A stretch of DNA of 60,511 bases from Daldinia sp. FL1419 (GCA_025201765.1 MU623511.1:1-60511), one strand, 5' to 3'. Shown: positions 1 to 13,686, numbered from the stretch's first letter. Numbers and translations are program-made. Notes: generated by a model not told the origin, from the sequence alone.

Positions 1-90
<90 letters not shown>
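1..90. repeat. (TTA)30 microsatellite, LINE 3' tail
   Basis: Thirty uninterrupted TTA units open the window. They run directly into a minus-strand LINE N 3' end, so this is read as the expanded tail of that copy rather than an independent satellite. Other N copies end in (TAAA)n or (TAA)n, which supports this. The array may continue to the left of the window. Confidence 0.9.
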
Positions 91-92
<2 letters not shown>

Positions 93-128
93 TATTATCC
101 CAATTTATTTAAATTATATTATAAATAT

Positions 129-1131
129 TATTATTGATGATCCCTTAACAAGCTTCTTAAGGGCCTAAAAACCTTAGAAAAGTTTCAATAAAGCTTTAAC
201 AATTAATTCCCAGAATTATATTAGAAAGGCATAATTACACTTTTTATAAAAAAATTTATTTTTAATGAATAAATTATTTTTATAATATATAATTATATTA
301 AAATTATAATTTTAATATAATATAATTTTAAAATATTAAATTACATTTTAAATGTTACTATAATTTTTAATAAAAAAATTAAAATATTAAAAAAAGTTTA
401 ATAATGGGATAAAATTAGAAAAGTAATAGAATACTTATAAATATATAAATTTTTTTAGTTAATATAATATATATATAAAAATAAAATAGATTTTTTAAAA
501 TGGTACCAAATTATAAATATAATAAATATAATAATATTATACTATAATATTGTAAAACACAAATAAGGTATATAAAGAGGATTAAGGTTAGTTAGGAAGG
601 GTTATAAATTAGTAACATTATTTTAAATTATTTTGAAAAATAAATATAATATTATAATATTAAAAAGAAAAATTATAAAAATAAAAATAGGTAATGGTTT
701 TTTATAAAAATATGAAATTATTTATATATATTTATATTTTATATAAATTATATATATTTTAGTTCTTTTTTGAAATAATTTCGTTATAATATAATAATAT
801 TTTTATTATTTATTAAAAAAAGAATAAAATTATTTTGGATTTTATTATTATTTTATATTTAAACTATTATTATATTATTTTATAAAATTTAAATATTATA
901 ATATATTAAAGGTTTTTTTATATGAAAATTTAATTATTTTTATTAAAAATAAAATTTTAATAAAAATATAAAATAAAATTAAAATTATAATAATATAATT
1001 TAATTAGATAGGTGGTAAGTATGTTTTTTTTTGGAATATGGTTTTTATTTAGAACGAATATTAAAAGATGGATTGGATACCTATAATATATTCTAGGTAG
1101 ATGGGAATAGTAATAAATGATAATAATAATA
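129..1131 (+). mobile_element. LINE N1, 5'-truncated, inserted in N0
   Basis: Plus-strand 3' kilobase of LINE N, ending in a TAA-type tail. It is flanked by a 13-bp direct repeat, ATATTATAAATAT, at 116-128 and 1,132-1,144, as expected of target-primed reverse transcription. It aligns by eye with the reverse complement of 3,235-4,240. Cytosines are almost absent on the plus strand, so mutation acted mainly on that strand. No coding region survives; it is probably 3' UTR plus the end of ORF2. Confidence 0.8.
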
Positions 1132-1201
1132 ATATTATAAATATCTAGTCCATTTTTTAATATTTGTTCCAGGTAGGAATTGTGATTTTTAAAATATTTT
1201 A

Positions 1202-2144
1202 TTATTATTATTATTTATTACTACTCCAATCTACCTAAAATTACAGGTATCCGGTCCATCTTTTAGTGAACCGGTGTAGAGCGATTAGGTCATAGATACT
1301 ACCCTGTAGAGACCCTATCTCCTCCTTAGAGCTAGACCCTCCAAGGCTCCACAGCTCTTTTGGATATAAATAGGTCTTCAGGAGTTGTTTTCTTGCCTGA
1401 TCAGCTCAAATTCCATATAGTTCTTCAGAGATTGCCTCCATAGAATCTTCATACGAGAATATATATTTTTAATTTCCTTTTTGAAGATATTTTGTTAGAA
1501 TGTGCTACTATTGGCAAATAGTCACCTATATTTGTTCTTTTATCTAATTAGTTTATTCTCTTTTTCAAAATATAGATACCTTATATCTTCGAATTTATAC
1601 AACTTTTGGCTTACTATGGGTTAATTGAAGTATAAGGCATATCTTGCAGGAGCTATTAGAGCTCCTGTTTATTAGTATTTGTTCCAGGTAGGAACTGTGT
1701 TCCAGAAAAAAACCTACCTATTATTTATCCAATTAAATTACATAATAATAACTTTAATTTCACCTTATATTTTTATTAAAACTTATTTTTTAATAAAAAT
1801 AATCAAATTTTAATATAGAAAAACCTTTAATATATTATAATATTTGAACTTTATAAAATAATATGGTAATAATTTAAATATAAAATAATAATAAAGTTTA
1901 AAATAATTTTAATACTTTTTTTAATAAATAATAAAAATATTAATATATTATAGAAAAATTATTTTGGAAAAGGGTTAAAATATATATAATTTATGTAAAA
2001 TATAAATATATATGAATAATTTTATATATTTATAAAAAGCTATTACCCATTCTTATTTTTACAATCTTTTTTTTAATATTACAATATTATATTTATTCTT
2101 TAAAATGGCTTAAAATAGTGCTACCGACCCGTGGCCCTTCCTGG
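1202..2144 (-). mobile_element. LINE N2, 5'-truncated, split by L1
   Basis: Minus-strand LINE N 3' region. An 11-bp TSD AAAATATTTTA lies at 1,191-1,201 and 2,145-2,155. The L1 element sits inside it at 1,267-1,671, which dates L1 as younger. The last 20 bases before the 5' truncation keep CpG sites (GACCCGTGGCCCTTCC) that other copies have lost. Confidence 0.8.
1267..1671 (+). mobile_element. L1: solo L element
   Basis: A 405-bp L element starting TGAACCGG and ending CTCCTGTTTA (from GTTCA). It has a 4-bp TSD TTAG at 1,263-1,266 and 1,672-1,675. A TATA-like ATATAAATAG lies about 100 bp in. L elements look like solo LTRs (TG...CA, internal TATA box), but no internal retrotransposon region joins any copy here, so a MITE-like non-autonomous element with short inverted ends (TGAACNGGNG) is also possible. 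Host is LINE N2. Confidence 0.8.
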
Positions 2145-2246
2145 AAAATATTTTAAATTAAAAGCAAAATTAATATTTAAGAAATATTTAATATAATCTT
2201 TATTATGAAATTCAAAGATTAAATTGATTTATTATATTTAATATTA

Positions 2247-2425
2247 GTGAGTTCCAATAGGAACACAGGGTGAAGCCAAAGCTATGGCAACGTAGCTTGT
2301 TCGGATAGGCGGCGGGTAGGTTTTCTCCGGAACACGGTTCTTACCCGGAACAAATACTAAGAGATGGACCGGATACCTGTAATATATTCTAGGTAAATCG
2401 GGGTAGTAATAAATAAATAAATAAA
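2247..2425 (+). mobile_element. LINE N3, short 3' insertion
   Basis: A 179-bp 3' end of LINE N with a TAAA tail. A 14-bp TSD TATATTTAATATTA lies at 2,233-2,246 and 2,426-2,439. It is unusually well preserved: motifs such as TAGGCGGCGGGTAGG and TCTCCGGAACACGG keep their CpG sites. It therefore serves, with 48,196-48,305, as a reference for the ancestral 3' end. Confidence 0.85.
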
Positions 2426-2439
2426 TATATTTAATATTA

Positions 2440-2833
2440 TATAAAGTTATAACTTATATATATATCTATATATCTTTATTATAATAAAGCCTCTTAATTA
2501 ACATAAATTAACTTATATTTTAAAGGTAATATTTTATAATCAAATTATTAAATATTTATTTTATATTTTATTTACCTTTTTTAAAGGTCAATAAATTATT
2601 GGGTTATTAATATCGATTTTATAATCCTTAATATATAATTATATTAATTAAAAAGTTAAAAGAAATAAAGATTTTTTTTAAGTTAGAATTATTAAGGTTT
2701 AATTAATTCCATATATTTAAATTTTAAATTAGGGTTATAAAGGCTTGGTTTTATATTTCCTAATTAATAATTATAAACAATTAGCTTTATTAGATGTAAT
2801 TAAAATTATATTAAATACATATTTATATAATAT
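2440..2833. other. Unassigned AT-rich DNA
   Basis: About 400 bp with no repeat, reading frame or signal that I can recognise. It is the target DNA in which N3 and N4 inserted. A short frame reading through 2,745-3,014 crosses into the N4 insertion and is not a gene. Confidence 0.5.
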
Positions 2834-3003
2834 TTATTTATTATTTATTTATTATTACTCCAATTTACTTAAAATATATTACAGGTATTTAATCTATCTT
2901 TTAATATTTGTTCTAAGTAGGAACTGTATTCCGGAGAAAACCTACCCGCCGCCTATCCGATCAATCTACGTTGCTTTAACTTTGGCTTCACCCTGTATTC
3001 CTA
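2834..3003 (-). mobile_element. LINE N4, short 3' insertion
   Basis: Minus-strand 170-bp 3' end of LINE N with a TTTA-type tail at its left end. A 14-bp TSD TATTTATATAATAT lies at 2,820-2,833 and 3,004-3,017. CpG sites such as CCCGCCGCC are retained. A further tail fragment of the same family lies at about 3,070-3,107. Confidence 0.85.
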
Positions 3004-3234
3004 TATTTATATAATATAATTTATTATTTTATTGATTTATTATTATATCACCTTATCTAAATTTTATTTACCATTATTTATTACTATTGAAATCTATTTA
3101 AATTATATTATAAACTGGAGGTCACCCCAAGGGCTGACACAATCCTTAAGTTTTCAGATAAGGTTTTTTATAAATATTTAATCTATTATAATGTTATTAT
3201 TTTTAAAAATTTATATAAAATCTTTTATAAATAC

Positions 3235-6200
3235 TTAATTATTATTATTATTTTTATTATTTATTACTATCCCAATTTACCTAAAATATATTATAGATAT
3301 CCAATCCATCTTTTAATATTTATTCCAAATAAAAACCATATTCCAAAAAAAACCTACCCACCACCTATCCAAATAAACTATATTATCATAACTTTAATTT
3401 TATCCTATATTCCTATTAAAATTTACCTTTTAATAAAAATAATTAAACCTTAATATAAAAAAATATTTTATATATTATAATATTTAAACTTTATAAAATA
3501 ATATAATAATAATTTAAATATAAAATAATAATAAAATTCAAAATAACTTTATTATTTTCTTTAATAATTAATAAAAACATTATTATATTATAAAGAGGTT
3601 ATTCCAAAAAAAACTAAAATATATACAATTTATATAAAATATAAATATATATAAATAACTTTACATCTTTATAAAAAACCATTACCCATTTTTATTTTTA
3701 CAATCCTCTTTTTAATACCACAATATTATATTTATTTTTCAAAATAATTTAAAATGATATTACTAACCTATAACCCTTCCTAATTAACCTTAATCTTCTT
3801 TATATACCTTACTTATATTCTATAATATTACAATATAATACTACTATATTTATTATATTCATAATTCAATATTATTTTAAAAAACCTACTTCATTTTTAT
3901 ATATATATTACATTAAACAAAAAAAAATTTACATATTTATAGATATTCTAATATCTCTTTAATTTTATTTTATTATTAATTTTCTTTAAATATTTTAATT
4001 TTTTTATTAAAAATTATTATAATATCTTAAATTTAATATAATATTTTAATATCATATTATACTAAAATTATAATCCCAATATAATTACATATTATAAAAA
4101 TAATTTACTTATTAAAAATAAAGAACTACACAAAAAACATAATTACACCTTTCTAATGTAATTCTAAAAATTAATTATTAAAATTTTATTACAATTTTTC
4201 CAAAATTTTTAAACCTTTAAAAAACTTATTTAAAGATTATTAATAATATTTAATAATTATTTTTATTATATTTAATCCCTTACTCACCAAATCCATAATT
4301 CTTATATGTTCTAACAATCTCAGAAAAATTATTTATTTTAATATTATTAATATTATAATTATTTTATAATATAATCTTATTTTATATTCAATTTATTAAT
4401 ATTTATTAATTATAATATAAAATTTATAAAAAAATTAACTCTAAAAAAATATATATATATACCACCTTATCCTTAATAATCTACATTATCCATATATACT
4501 ATTATTATAATAATCTTTCATTTAAAAAATTTAAATAATATTAAATATTCTATTATTCCCTAATAATAATTTACTACAAATCCTTAACAATTTCTTAATA
4601 TACCCAAATTCAAACCTTAATAAATACAATTTTTTTTTAAAAACATACTTACCCTCATTCAGAACTCCTTAATATATATAATCAAAAAAAATAAAAAAGA
4701 AAATAAGAAAACAAACATAAAAAAAAATAAATCTAATAAATATAATTTAAAATAAATATAAAATAATCTTAAATAAACATAATCCTTTTAAAAAACCTTA
4801 TTAATATATTATTACCTATATCTTTCCATTTAATTATAAATTTTTTTTACTTAACTTAAAATTTCTAAAAATATTTATATTAAATAAATTATAATATTAT
4901 TCTATATATAAATAATTAAACTTATTTAAGGAATTAACAAACCATTAATAAAACTTTATCAAAATTAAATAACACTTTTTTATAATCTACACTAATTAAA
5001 AAAACTTTTAAAACTAAATTCCATTTAAAATAAGCCTATATTAAAACATATTCAAAACACTTAAAAATTATATATTTTACTATTTTCTTTTCATTATATC
5101 TACACTTAAAAATATTTATTTCAAAAACCCTTTTACTAAATAAAAAAACCTTCAATCTTATTTTCTTAATATATATTTATAATAATATTAATATTTCATA
5201 TTTTTATAAATTAAAATATTAATTATTAATCTTTATACTAAAAAATAATAACCAAATTACTAATATAATAATATCCTTCCTATATTATTCTTATCTTTCT
5301 ATCTAATAATTTAAAAAAATTTCTTTAAAATATTAATATTCCTTTTATTTAATATTTTAATTAACTTTAATTTTTATAATATATATATCTAATATTTAAA
5401 CAATAATAAAAAAACCCTACCTTCTCTTAAACCTCTAAAATTCCACTTATTTTTAAATTTTCCATCTTATTTCTTAAATCTTAAAATTAAAACCTTTATT
5501 ATTCATATAAAATTCAATCATTATTATTATTATATTTAAATAAAAATATATTAGGGAATAACCTAATTCTATTTCTAATTATAATATTTCTATTATTTTA
5601 TATATATTACCAATTTCTTATAAATAAATTAATTAAATAATACCTAATTTTTTAATAATATCTTTTATCTTATAATTTTAATTTAAAATATATCACATTA
5701 TTATTCCATATATTATTACACTTTATATCATTTTTATATAAATCTCTTTTACTTAAACCATATTATAACCCCATATTAATATTATTAATTTAAAAAAAAC
5801 ATACCATTACCTCTCCATTTTTATTTTAATTACTCTTAAATATCTATTTTACTTAAATTTCTTATTTAACCATATTCTAAAAAACCTAATATTTTTTTTA
5901 AATTTAATAACCATACTATTTAATTTAATTTCTATAATTAATATTTAATAAATTTTTATAAAATATATAAATTTATTCTTCTATATTGTAAAAATTATAC
6001 CATATCTCCATACCCAATCCAAACACGTATCATACACTCATTCTAACCTAATACAATTTTTAGTTATAAAATATCTTACTATTAATATATTCATATTATC
6101 CATAAAATCAATAATTAAAATATCTTCCTAATTCAATTCTTCATATAAAATAACTATATAAATAATAAACAAAATAAATAATAATAAAAAATTTTATAAA

Positions 6201-6650
6201 ATACCTACAATAAAAAAATAAGCCTCACCTTTTTTACTATTAAGAATTAATTGCACTTTTTATTTTTTTATAAAACTACTTATCCAATTTATTACCCATA
6301 TTAAATATCTTTTTTAATATAATATATATATAAATTTCTATAATATAACATTATTAAAAATATTTAAAATATCCAATTGCAAAAACAATATTATAATATT
6401 AATATATTATATAATATATATAATTTCTATTACTATTTTAATAATTATTTTTATAAATCTAATTAATTTATTTCCCATTTAACCTTTTAAAAATAACCAA
6501 TATTATTCTACCATTTTTATAATATAATTTACTATTATTTTTTTAATTATTTTACCCATAATCCTTAAAAAGAATATTAATTTATAAATACCCAAGAAGC
6601 TCTTTTCTTCTTTAGATTTTCTAAGCTTCAATAATATTATTATTATAACT
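3235..6650 (-). mobile_element. LINE N6, long 5'-truncated copy
   Basis: The longest N copy, about 3.4 kb, minus strand. The 3' tail of ATT units lies at 3,235-3,270. The 3' UTR extends to about 3,850 and matches N1, N2, N7 and N9. The upstream part encodes a reverse transcriptase remnant. The left flank ends TTTATAAATAC, and similar words occur near the right end at 6,581-6,591 and 6,651-6,665; the exact right TSD is uncertain. G is nearly absent on the plus strand over 3 kb while C remains, so mutation was confined to the minus strand. Confidence 0.8.
3900..6650 (-). pseudogene. LINE N ORF2 remnant with reverse transcriptase
   Basis: Reading the minus strand, the start of the fingers domain is visible near 6,540-6,590. 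A mutated form of the LINE motif Y-R-P-I-S-L-L is followed by a G-K-I-I-x-K-I-I pattern. The catalytic F-A-D-D box of LINE polymerases reads F-M-D-N at 6,094-6,105. Downstream is the pattern N-C-x-R-L-E ... C-L-D-W, typical of fungal non-LTR reverse transcriptases of the Tad1/I type. Many stops and the lost second Asp mean the enzyme is dead. The family would make target-primed cDNA copies, which agrees with the truncated N copies and long TSDs. The clade is an inference; the LINE reverse transcriptase call is firm. Confidence 0.75.
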
Positions 6651-7085
6651 TTATAAAACAAATACTTAATTAATATATTATTATTTTTTTATTTTTATGA
6701 TGAATTTAATATTGAATTGGTGTAGAGCAATTAGGTTATAGATATTATTCTGTAGAAACCCTATTAGCCTCCTTAAAGCCAGACCCTCCAAATTTCCACA
6801 GTTCTTTTGGACATAAATAGGCTTTCAAAAGTTATCTTTCTTGTTTGATCAGTTTAAACTCTTTAAGTTCCATAGATTAGTTTCTTCATAGAGCCCTTAT
6901 ATAAAAATATATAATTTTAGTCTTTCCTTTAAAAATATCCTCTTAAAATGTACTACCATTAATAAGCAATTAAGCTTATTAATTCTTCTACCCGATTATT
7001 TTATTCTCTTTTTTAAGATATTGTTACCTTATATCTTCTAATTTATTTAACCTTTGGTTATTATAGATTAATTAAAATATAAGGC

Positions 7086-7265
7086 TGTGGGAATGTTGGT
7101 CATGTGACCATAGTGGTACAGACCCATTTTAATCTTGTATTTAGCTCTATGTATTTTAATCTCCAACCAAAATATGTTCTTTTTTAAAATAATTATTTTT
7201 AATTAAATTAATTTAAATATCTTTATTTTTATTATTATATATAATGGTACCTTATTTATTTAATA
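7086..7265 (+). repeat. F1 5' LTR
   Basis: A 180-bp LTR from TGTGGGAATGTTGG to a mutated CCATCCAACA. It matches the 3' copy at 13,708-13,887 and the two F2 LTRs. No clear tRNA-primer site can be read after it because of mutation. Confidence 0.9.
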
Positions 7266-7660
7266 TTAATTAGTAATTAATAATAAATTAATTATAAATT
7301 AGTTAGGTACCTGAAAGGGAAGAAATAACTTTAATGTTGAATTTTAACGAGAAGAGGTGAGCAACCTTGAGATTTCATGTTCTAATATATAGTTTTAAGC
7401 CCGAAATTTCATGTTATTATATATGGTTTTGGGAATAATTCATATTAATTTAGGATTTTTGGAAGGTGGAAATAGTTTTAATATTAAATCTACAATTTGA
7501 GATATATATTTATCACGTATAAATAAATGATATTAAGGCTTTTTTTATTGATAAAATGATTTTGGAGAAATTTGTATTAATTGAATTATTATATGTTTAT
7601 TATGTATTTATATTTATAATATATGTTTATATTTATTATAGTATTATAATATATTAAAAA
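7266..7660 (+). repeat. F1 leader with repeated words
   Basis: The region after the 5' LTR carries repeats of about 35 bp built on GATTTCATGTTCTAATATA, seen at about 7,370 and 7,405, then TGTTTAT-rich DNA near 7,595-7,640. The same order, less mutated, occurs on the minus strand in F2 (about 32,870-33,460). It is probably the untranslated leader. The function of the repeats is unknown. Confidence 0.6.
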
Positions 7661-7699
7661 AAAATAATAATATTAAAAATTGTGTTGTATTTTTATTTT

Positions 7700-10600
7700 A
7701 TTAATAAATTTTAAATTTTATTTAAAATTTTTTTTTTAATTTTATTTAAAAAGTTTTATATATTATAATTATAATTATTATTATTTAAAAATTTAACATT
7801 TAAAAAAAAAATAGTTTAATATATTGTAAAATAATTTTATAAAATAAAATTGGTATAATTTCTCTTTATAATAATATATTTACCTATTCTTTTTTTATTA
7901 TTTTTTTATTATAATAATTAATATTTTTATTATTTTAATTATAATATTATATTTTATTAATTTTTTTTAAATTTGTTATAATTAGTAATTAATATGATTA
8001 AATTAGTAAAAGAATTTTAGTTAAAGTATGTTAATGATAAATAATTAGGTATTAATTTTAATATTATTAATATAATAATTATTTTAATAGTTTAAATTAA
8101 TATATATATAGTTGAAAATATGATAGGTTATAATAAAAATATAATTGATAAAAGTTTATAATGTGTTTTTAAAAATGATTTTTATGGTTGGATTTTAGTT
8201 TATTTTGTTAAAATTTAATATTTATTATATATTAGAATTAAGGAATATTTTAAATTTTATAGTATTTTTATTGGAATAGTATAAAATAATTTATATGTAT
8301 TTGTAGTTATTGTTAATGTAGAATTATTTTTTAAATTTTTTTAAGATAAAATAAATGATTTATTAAGAATTTATTTTTTTAAATTTAAATTTTTAGTTAA
8401 TTTGATGTATTTATATTTATTAGAAGTTATGGTAGAGGCTGTTATAATTAAAATAGAATCAATAACGGTAATATTAGTACTATAATTTCTAGTTATAGTT
8501 GCATAACCTTATCCGATATAATTCATAAACTTTTAACCAATACCTTAAGCATCTTAACCAATTTTAGTACCTCAGTCAGTTCTAACACCCCAGCCAATTT
8601 TAGCACCTCAATAAATTCCACAAGTTCCTTAAATACCACAATAACCAATTCTTCTATAATAATAATAAACAATCTTTTAAATACCTCAAGCACCTCAACA
8701 AATTCAAATAATTCCTTAACATCAATCAACCTAAATATTCTTAATAAATAACCTTATATAATAGGATTAATATATGAATAATATAGAAATTTAATTAGGA
8801 ATAATATAATGGTTTATTATAAAATCATTTATTTATAAATAGGAAGAATAATTAATAACATAAAAATCTTAATTTCTTAATTTATTAATTAAGTTATATT
8901 CTAATAATAATTTTAAGTTTGGAGGTAAAAAGTATAAAATATTAGATAAATAAGTCCAAATCTTCTTATTTTATTATTATAAATTTGGAATTAAATTTGA
9001 TTTATATATTAATATTTATAATATAATATTAAAAAAAATAATTTTAAAATTTTTCTATAAATATTTTATATAATAAGATTTTAATTTTAATATAATAATT
9101 AATAAAATATGTAGTTTTTTTTATATTAATAAAAATCTTTAAATATATATATTTAAATAAAAAAATATAATAATTAAAAATATTATATAAAATAATTTTA
9201 AAAAAATTCTATTTAAATGCTTTAAAATATTAATTATTTAAATGTAATGTATTTATAAAAGTTTATTAATTAATTATATTAAGGAAATCTATTTTAAAAA
9301 AGGTTTATATTATATTATATAAAAATATTTAATATTTCTACCTATTTTTCTTTAATAATCTAATATATTTAAAAATGTTTGTATTAATTTTTGAATAATG
9401 GTAGGCAATATATATTAAAATTTTCCTAATAAATATAAAATAAAAAGTAATTATTATTATATTAATTAAATTTATTAGAATAATTAAAAACCTTATTAAA
9501 TGAATTAAGGTGAAAATAAATGTTTTAATAATTAAAAGTGTTTTAATAATGGAAATAAAAAAAAGAAGTATTTTATTTATAATAAATTAAATTGTTGGTT
9601 TATTAAATACTCTATATATAAATAATGTAATAAATATAATAAATGGTATTAATATATATAGGAATAAAAAATGGAAAATATTAAAAAAGATTTTATAATC
9701 TTTTTTATTAATTATGAAAAAATTGATATTAATTATAATAATAATAATGTTAATAATGATAGTAATAATTTTAATATATGGTATATATAATATATTAATA
9801 ATAAATATAATAATAATAATTAAATTTAATTATTAATTATATAATATTTTATAAGTTATGGTAAAATTAATAATCTTTAAATTATTAATATTTTTATAAA
9901 TTAAGTAATTTTTTATATATTTATTATAATAAATATCTTTAGTAATAATTATAAGTATTTTTTAAATATAATTCTAGGTCCCTTTTCTACATTTTATTTT
10001 AAAGATTAATATTCTTATATATTTTAAGGTATTTTATTTAATATTGAAATAATTAGAATATTATTAAGAAATAAAATATAAATGAAAATATTATAATGTA
10101 CATATTTTAATATTAAAATAGATATATTTATAGTAAGAATATATATTATATAATTTAGTAATTATTTAAAATAAGGGAATTTTAATATTATTAATATATT
10201 TATTTTATTTAGAATTATTTAATTTTATATTATGCCTTATAATATATTGTTTTTATTATATTTTTATAATATAAATTATTTAAGAATTTTTTTAAATAAT
10301 ATTAAAAATGTGTTTATTTATAAGAATAAATATTATCTTATTATTTGGAAATGGGAATATTTATGGTTTTTATTTAATAATAAAAAGTAGATGGTTGTAT
10401 ATTGTTATTTGATTAAAAAAGAGTTACGATAGATATATAAATGTTTTAGTTATCCAGTTACAAATCAACTTTATTACGTTTTTATAAAAGTTGGATACAA
10501 TGAATTAAATTGAATAATTATTAAAAAAATTAATAAATATTGTTATTAATATTAGATATATAATAATGTATTAAAACAATTTAAGTTTATTATGAAAGAT

Positions 10601-13190
10601 AATATCGATTTTAATTATAGCATTTATATTAATATAATATACATTAAAAGTAAGTTAATATTTCATATTATTAATAAAATTATATTATTCTAAATAATAA
10701 AGTTCTTTAAAGATATAATAGTAAAATATATATGGGATATATTAAAAATAATATAGATTAATAATTATTTTGGATTACCCAATAATCTAATATTTAATGT
10801 TAGTATTAATTTTATAATTAATGAATTTATTTTGAATGTGAAAGTATTGTTAATATTTATTAAAGAAATATTTATTAAAATATATAATTTAATTGGAAAA
10901 GTTGAATGATATTATGGCCTATTGTGATAAATATATGAAGTAATATTAGAAGATTTTTAGGACATTTAAACTAATATTTATTATATTTTACAAATAGTTA
11001 TAAAAGTTATTAACAATATAGTAGGATTAGATGGTTTAATACCAACATTATTCATATTTGAAGCATACCTAAAACTAGTAAATAGTTTATTACCTTTTCC
11101 TTTTATTATTACTTAAATTATAATTATTAAAAAGGTAATAAATAAAATTTATAAATTTAAAATTAAATAATAAATTAATAATATTTTAGGTATAAAAAAT
11201 AAATTAAATGTATTAGATATATTGAATTTACTTCTTTAATTTAAAATACATATCTATTGTAAGAACAATGGTTAGATTGGTCCTTATAAGCTGATTATTT
11301 AAGATAATAAGATTTATATTATTAAAATGAATAGAAAACTAATTAATTTTAGGATTACAATTATAAAATCATATTTTTGTAATAAATTTATTTATATTTT
11401 AGATTTTATAAATAAAAATTTTAATTATAAATATAATAATGGTAATAAATACGTTCTTAAGGTTAAAATACCTATGGCAAAACAACCATGAGGATGACCT
11501 CCTGGAAGTAGGAACAGACCCTAACCAACGAACTCCTACAATATAATTTATTTATCTTTTAAAAAAATAATTAATATAAAGTTATTATTATAACTATATT
11601 AAAAAAGAAAGATTACCACCTTAGGCTAACTATTTGAAGCGGCAGATACACAGGAGATCGAAGGATTTATTGGATAAGGAATATTCTTATTCAAGAAGTA
11701 TAACAAGATGAAATATAGGAGTATTTAACTATTTAAGTCACGAATTATTTATGAAATTAAAAGAAAGGGTACCAATAAATCATACAAAAAATTATAATTT
11801 ATTATTTAAGGTTATAATAACAAAGGGAAAAAAGAAATATTTACATAATTACCTATAATTCAACACTTTAACTAATAAATTATTATTACACTTATTCCAT
11901 CTTTATAGTAATAAATTGAAAAAATGGTTATATGGCTCCGCGATATTACATAAACATACACCTAATTAAATACTAATTTAAATTATATTATTATTACTAT
12001 ATTATTTAAAAAATTTAAAGATTATTTTCTTAAAGATATTATAATAATTATTATAAAATCATTTTATAGAATAGTTAAAGTTGATATATATTAGTAAATA
12101 ACTTATTTTAAACACCACTATAAGAAACTTTTTATGGTTATATTAATTTATAACCCATATTTCTTAATTTCAGAATTATTTAACTGATTTGATTTGGTTG
12201 GAATGTAGATTAACAATATATTTGGAGTATCGGATAAAGTATTTAATAAATTTAAAAAGGATGAAATAAAAAAAGCCAAATTCAAGGCGAAACCTAAATC
12301 ATATCTTAATAAAAATACCTTATTAATATTTAATAATTATATTATTTTAATTAATGATAACAATAATATTTATCTACGTTAGAAAAAACAAGGTAAGAAG
12401 ATTGTACTAATCCAAAATAGAAAGGATAACACTGCTTAACAATATATACAACAATAAGTCCGTGATACTTATATCACTTTTATTTATCAATCCAAAACAA
12501 CATTTAATATATGTAAAATAACTTAACATAAAAAACCTAAAAAAGCCAAAATTAATAAGCTTAATAAATATCTTTAATAGCAATTAAATAACCTACTACA
12601 AGGATTCTGATATATTAAATTAAATCTTATTATAATAAAAATCTTTATATTCATTAATAAATTATTCACAAATAATAAGGACCTTAATTTTTAAATCAAT
12701 TACAAAATCTTTATTATTAACAAAATTATAATAAATAAATTATTTATTATAATTAATAATTTAATTCATTAAAGTTCCATAAAATACAAATAAATTACCT
12801 AAAATGTTCTAATAAATAAAATCTATATTATAATATATAATATAAATATAATTATTATAATTAAAATAATAATAATATCTATATTTAATAAATTTTAATT
12901 CCTTACAGCACTTATAATTGTATATATTAATTTATTTTTACTCTATAAATATCTTATTAAATTTAGAACAATGAAAGAAAAATAATTAATAATTGATATT
13001 ATATTATTCTAATAGTCTTATGAACGGCGAGAAATCAACAATATATAATAGATTTACAGATAAGATAATCTAGCCAATATAATAACAAAATTTAATATTA
13101 ATAAAACCTTTACAATATTTATTAATACTAATTATTTTATATTAAGATTATAGGGTTGGGTTAAATAAACCTAAATAATATAAATAATAT
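7700..13190 (+). pseudogene. F1 copia gag-pol remnant
   Basis: A dead polyprotein reading on the plus strand. At 8,530-8,730 a Pro/Gln-rich segment appears if TAA is read as former CAA. At about 10,990-11,420 is the integrase C-terminal region, with G-L-D-G-L-I-P-T-L. At 11,471-11,520 a mutated AT-hook (R-G-R-P-P-G-S-R-N with both Arg codons now TGA) joins integrase to polymerase. At 11,630-12,380 the polymerase shows F-K-S-R-I-I-Y-E-I-K, R-D-I-T and K-A-K-F-K-A-K-P-K. The expected T-D-D-T is I-N-N-I at 12,209-12,220. RNase H ends near D-N-P-A-D-A-x-T-K (13,063-13,090). These match fungal copia polyproteins as I remember them. The gag start cannot be placed. Confidence 0.85.
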
Positions 13191-13686
13191 TAACCATTTT
13201 CCTTAATTGATTTAACGATTTAAACAAATAAATAAATACAATTTTTAAAAAAAAAAGAATTATTAAATAAGATTATATATTGTTATATATTTCAAAATAA
13301 TTAATCGTTACGCTTTTGAATAAAATTCAAACTATTAGTTTATAAACTTTCATTTTTTATTTATTAATAGATTTTTTTTAATTATTTTTATATATTTTTT
13401 AATAACATTTTTGTTAATAAGATATACCTAATTTTAAAATACCTTAAATTATTAATATTAATTTTAATAATTGTTAATTTATAATATTATAATATTATTT
13501 ATTTTATTAGAACATTAATCTAATATTTTTTAAAATGTAAATTTATATTATTTTATAAAAAAATTATTAATTAATTTAATGTAAGTAGGAATAAAAGGAG
13601 GATTATGGAAAAAAATTAATCTTAATATATTTAAATGTTTAAGATTGTAACCTTAATTAGTGTTTATTAATATTATATAACCTCGT

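Larger units (their letters stand above)
1..1190 (-). mobile_element. LINE N0, 3' end, split by N1
   Basis: Minus-strand 3' end of LINE family N in two pieces, 1-128 and 1,145-1,190. The pieces join across N1 and match the family 3' end seen unmutated at 48,196-48,305. It is 5' truncated near 1,185. N2 then inserted just beyond it. Confidence 0.75.

Noticed and set aside
1..90. A telomere or centromere satellite
   Set aside because: The TTA array joins directly to a LINE 3' end whose other copies end in similar simple tails. No TTAGGG-type repeats are present.
3115..3165. A structured RNA or tRNA remnant in the GC-rich GGTCACCCCAAGGGCTGAC segment
   Set aside because: The segment recurs in three H elements next to the same ends, so it is part of a mobile element. 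I could not fold a convincing RNA.
8523..8729. A 68-codon minus-strand frame rich in Leu, Val and Glu
   Set aside because: It is the shadow of a Pro/Gln-rich stretch of the plus-strand F1 gag. Former CAA codons now read as TAA on the plus strand, which keeps the other strand open.
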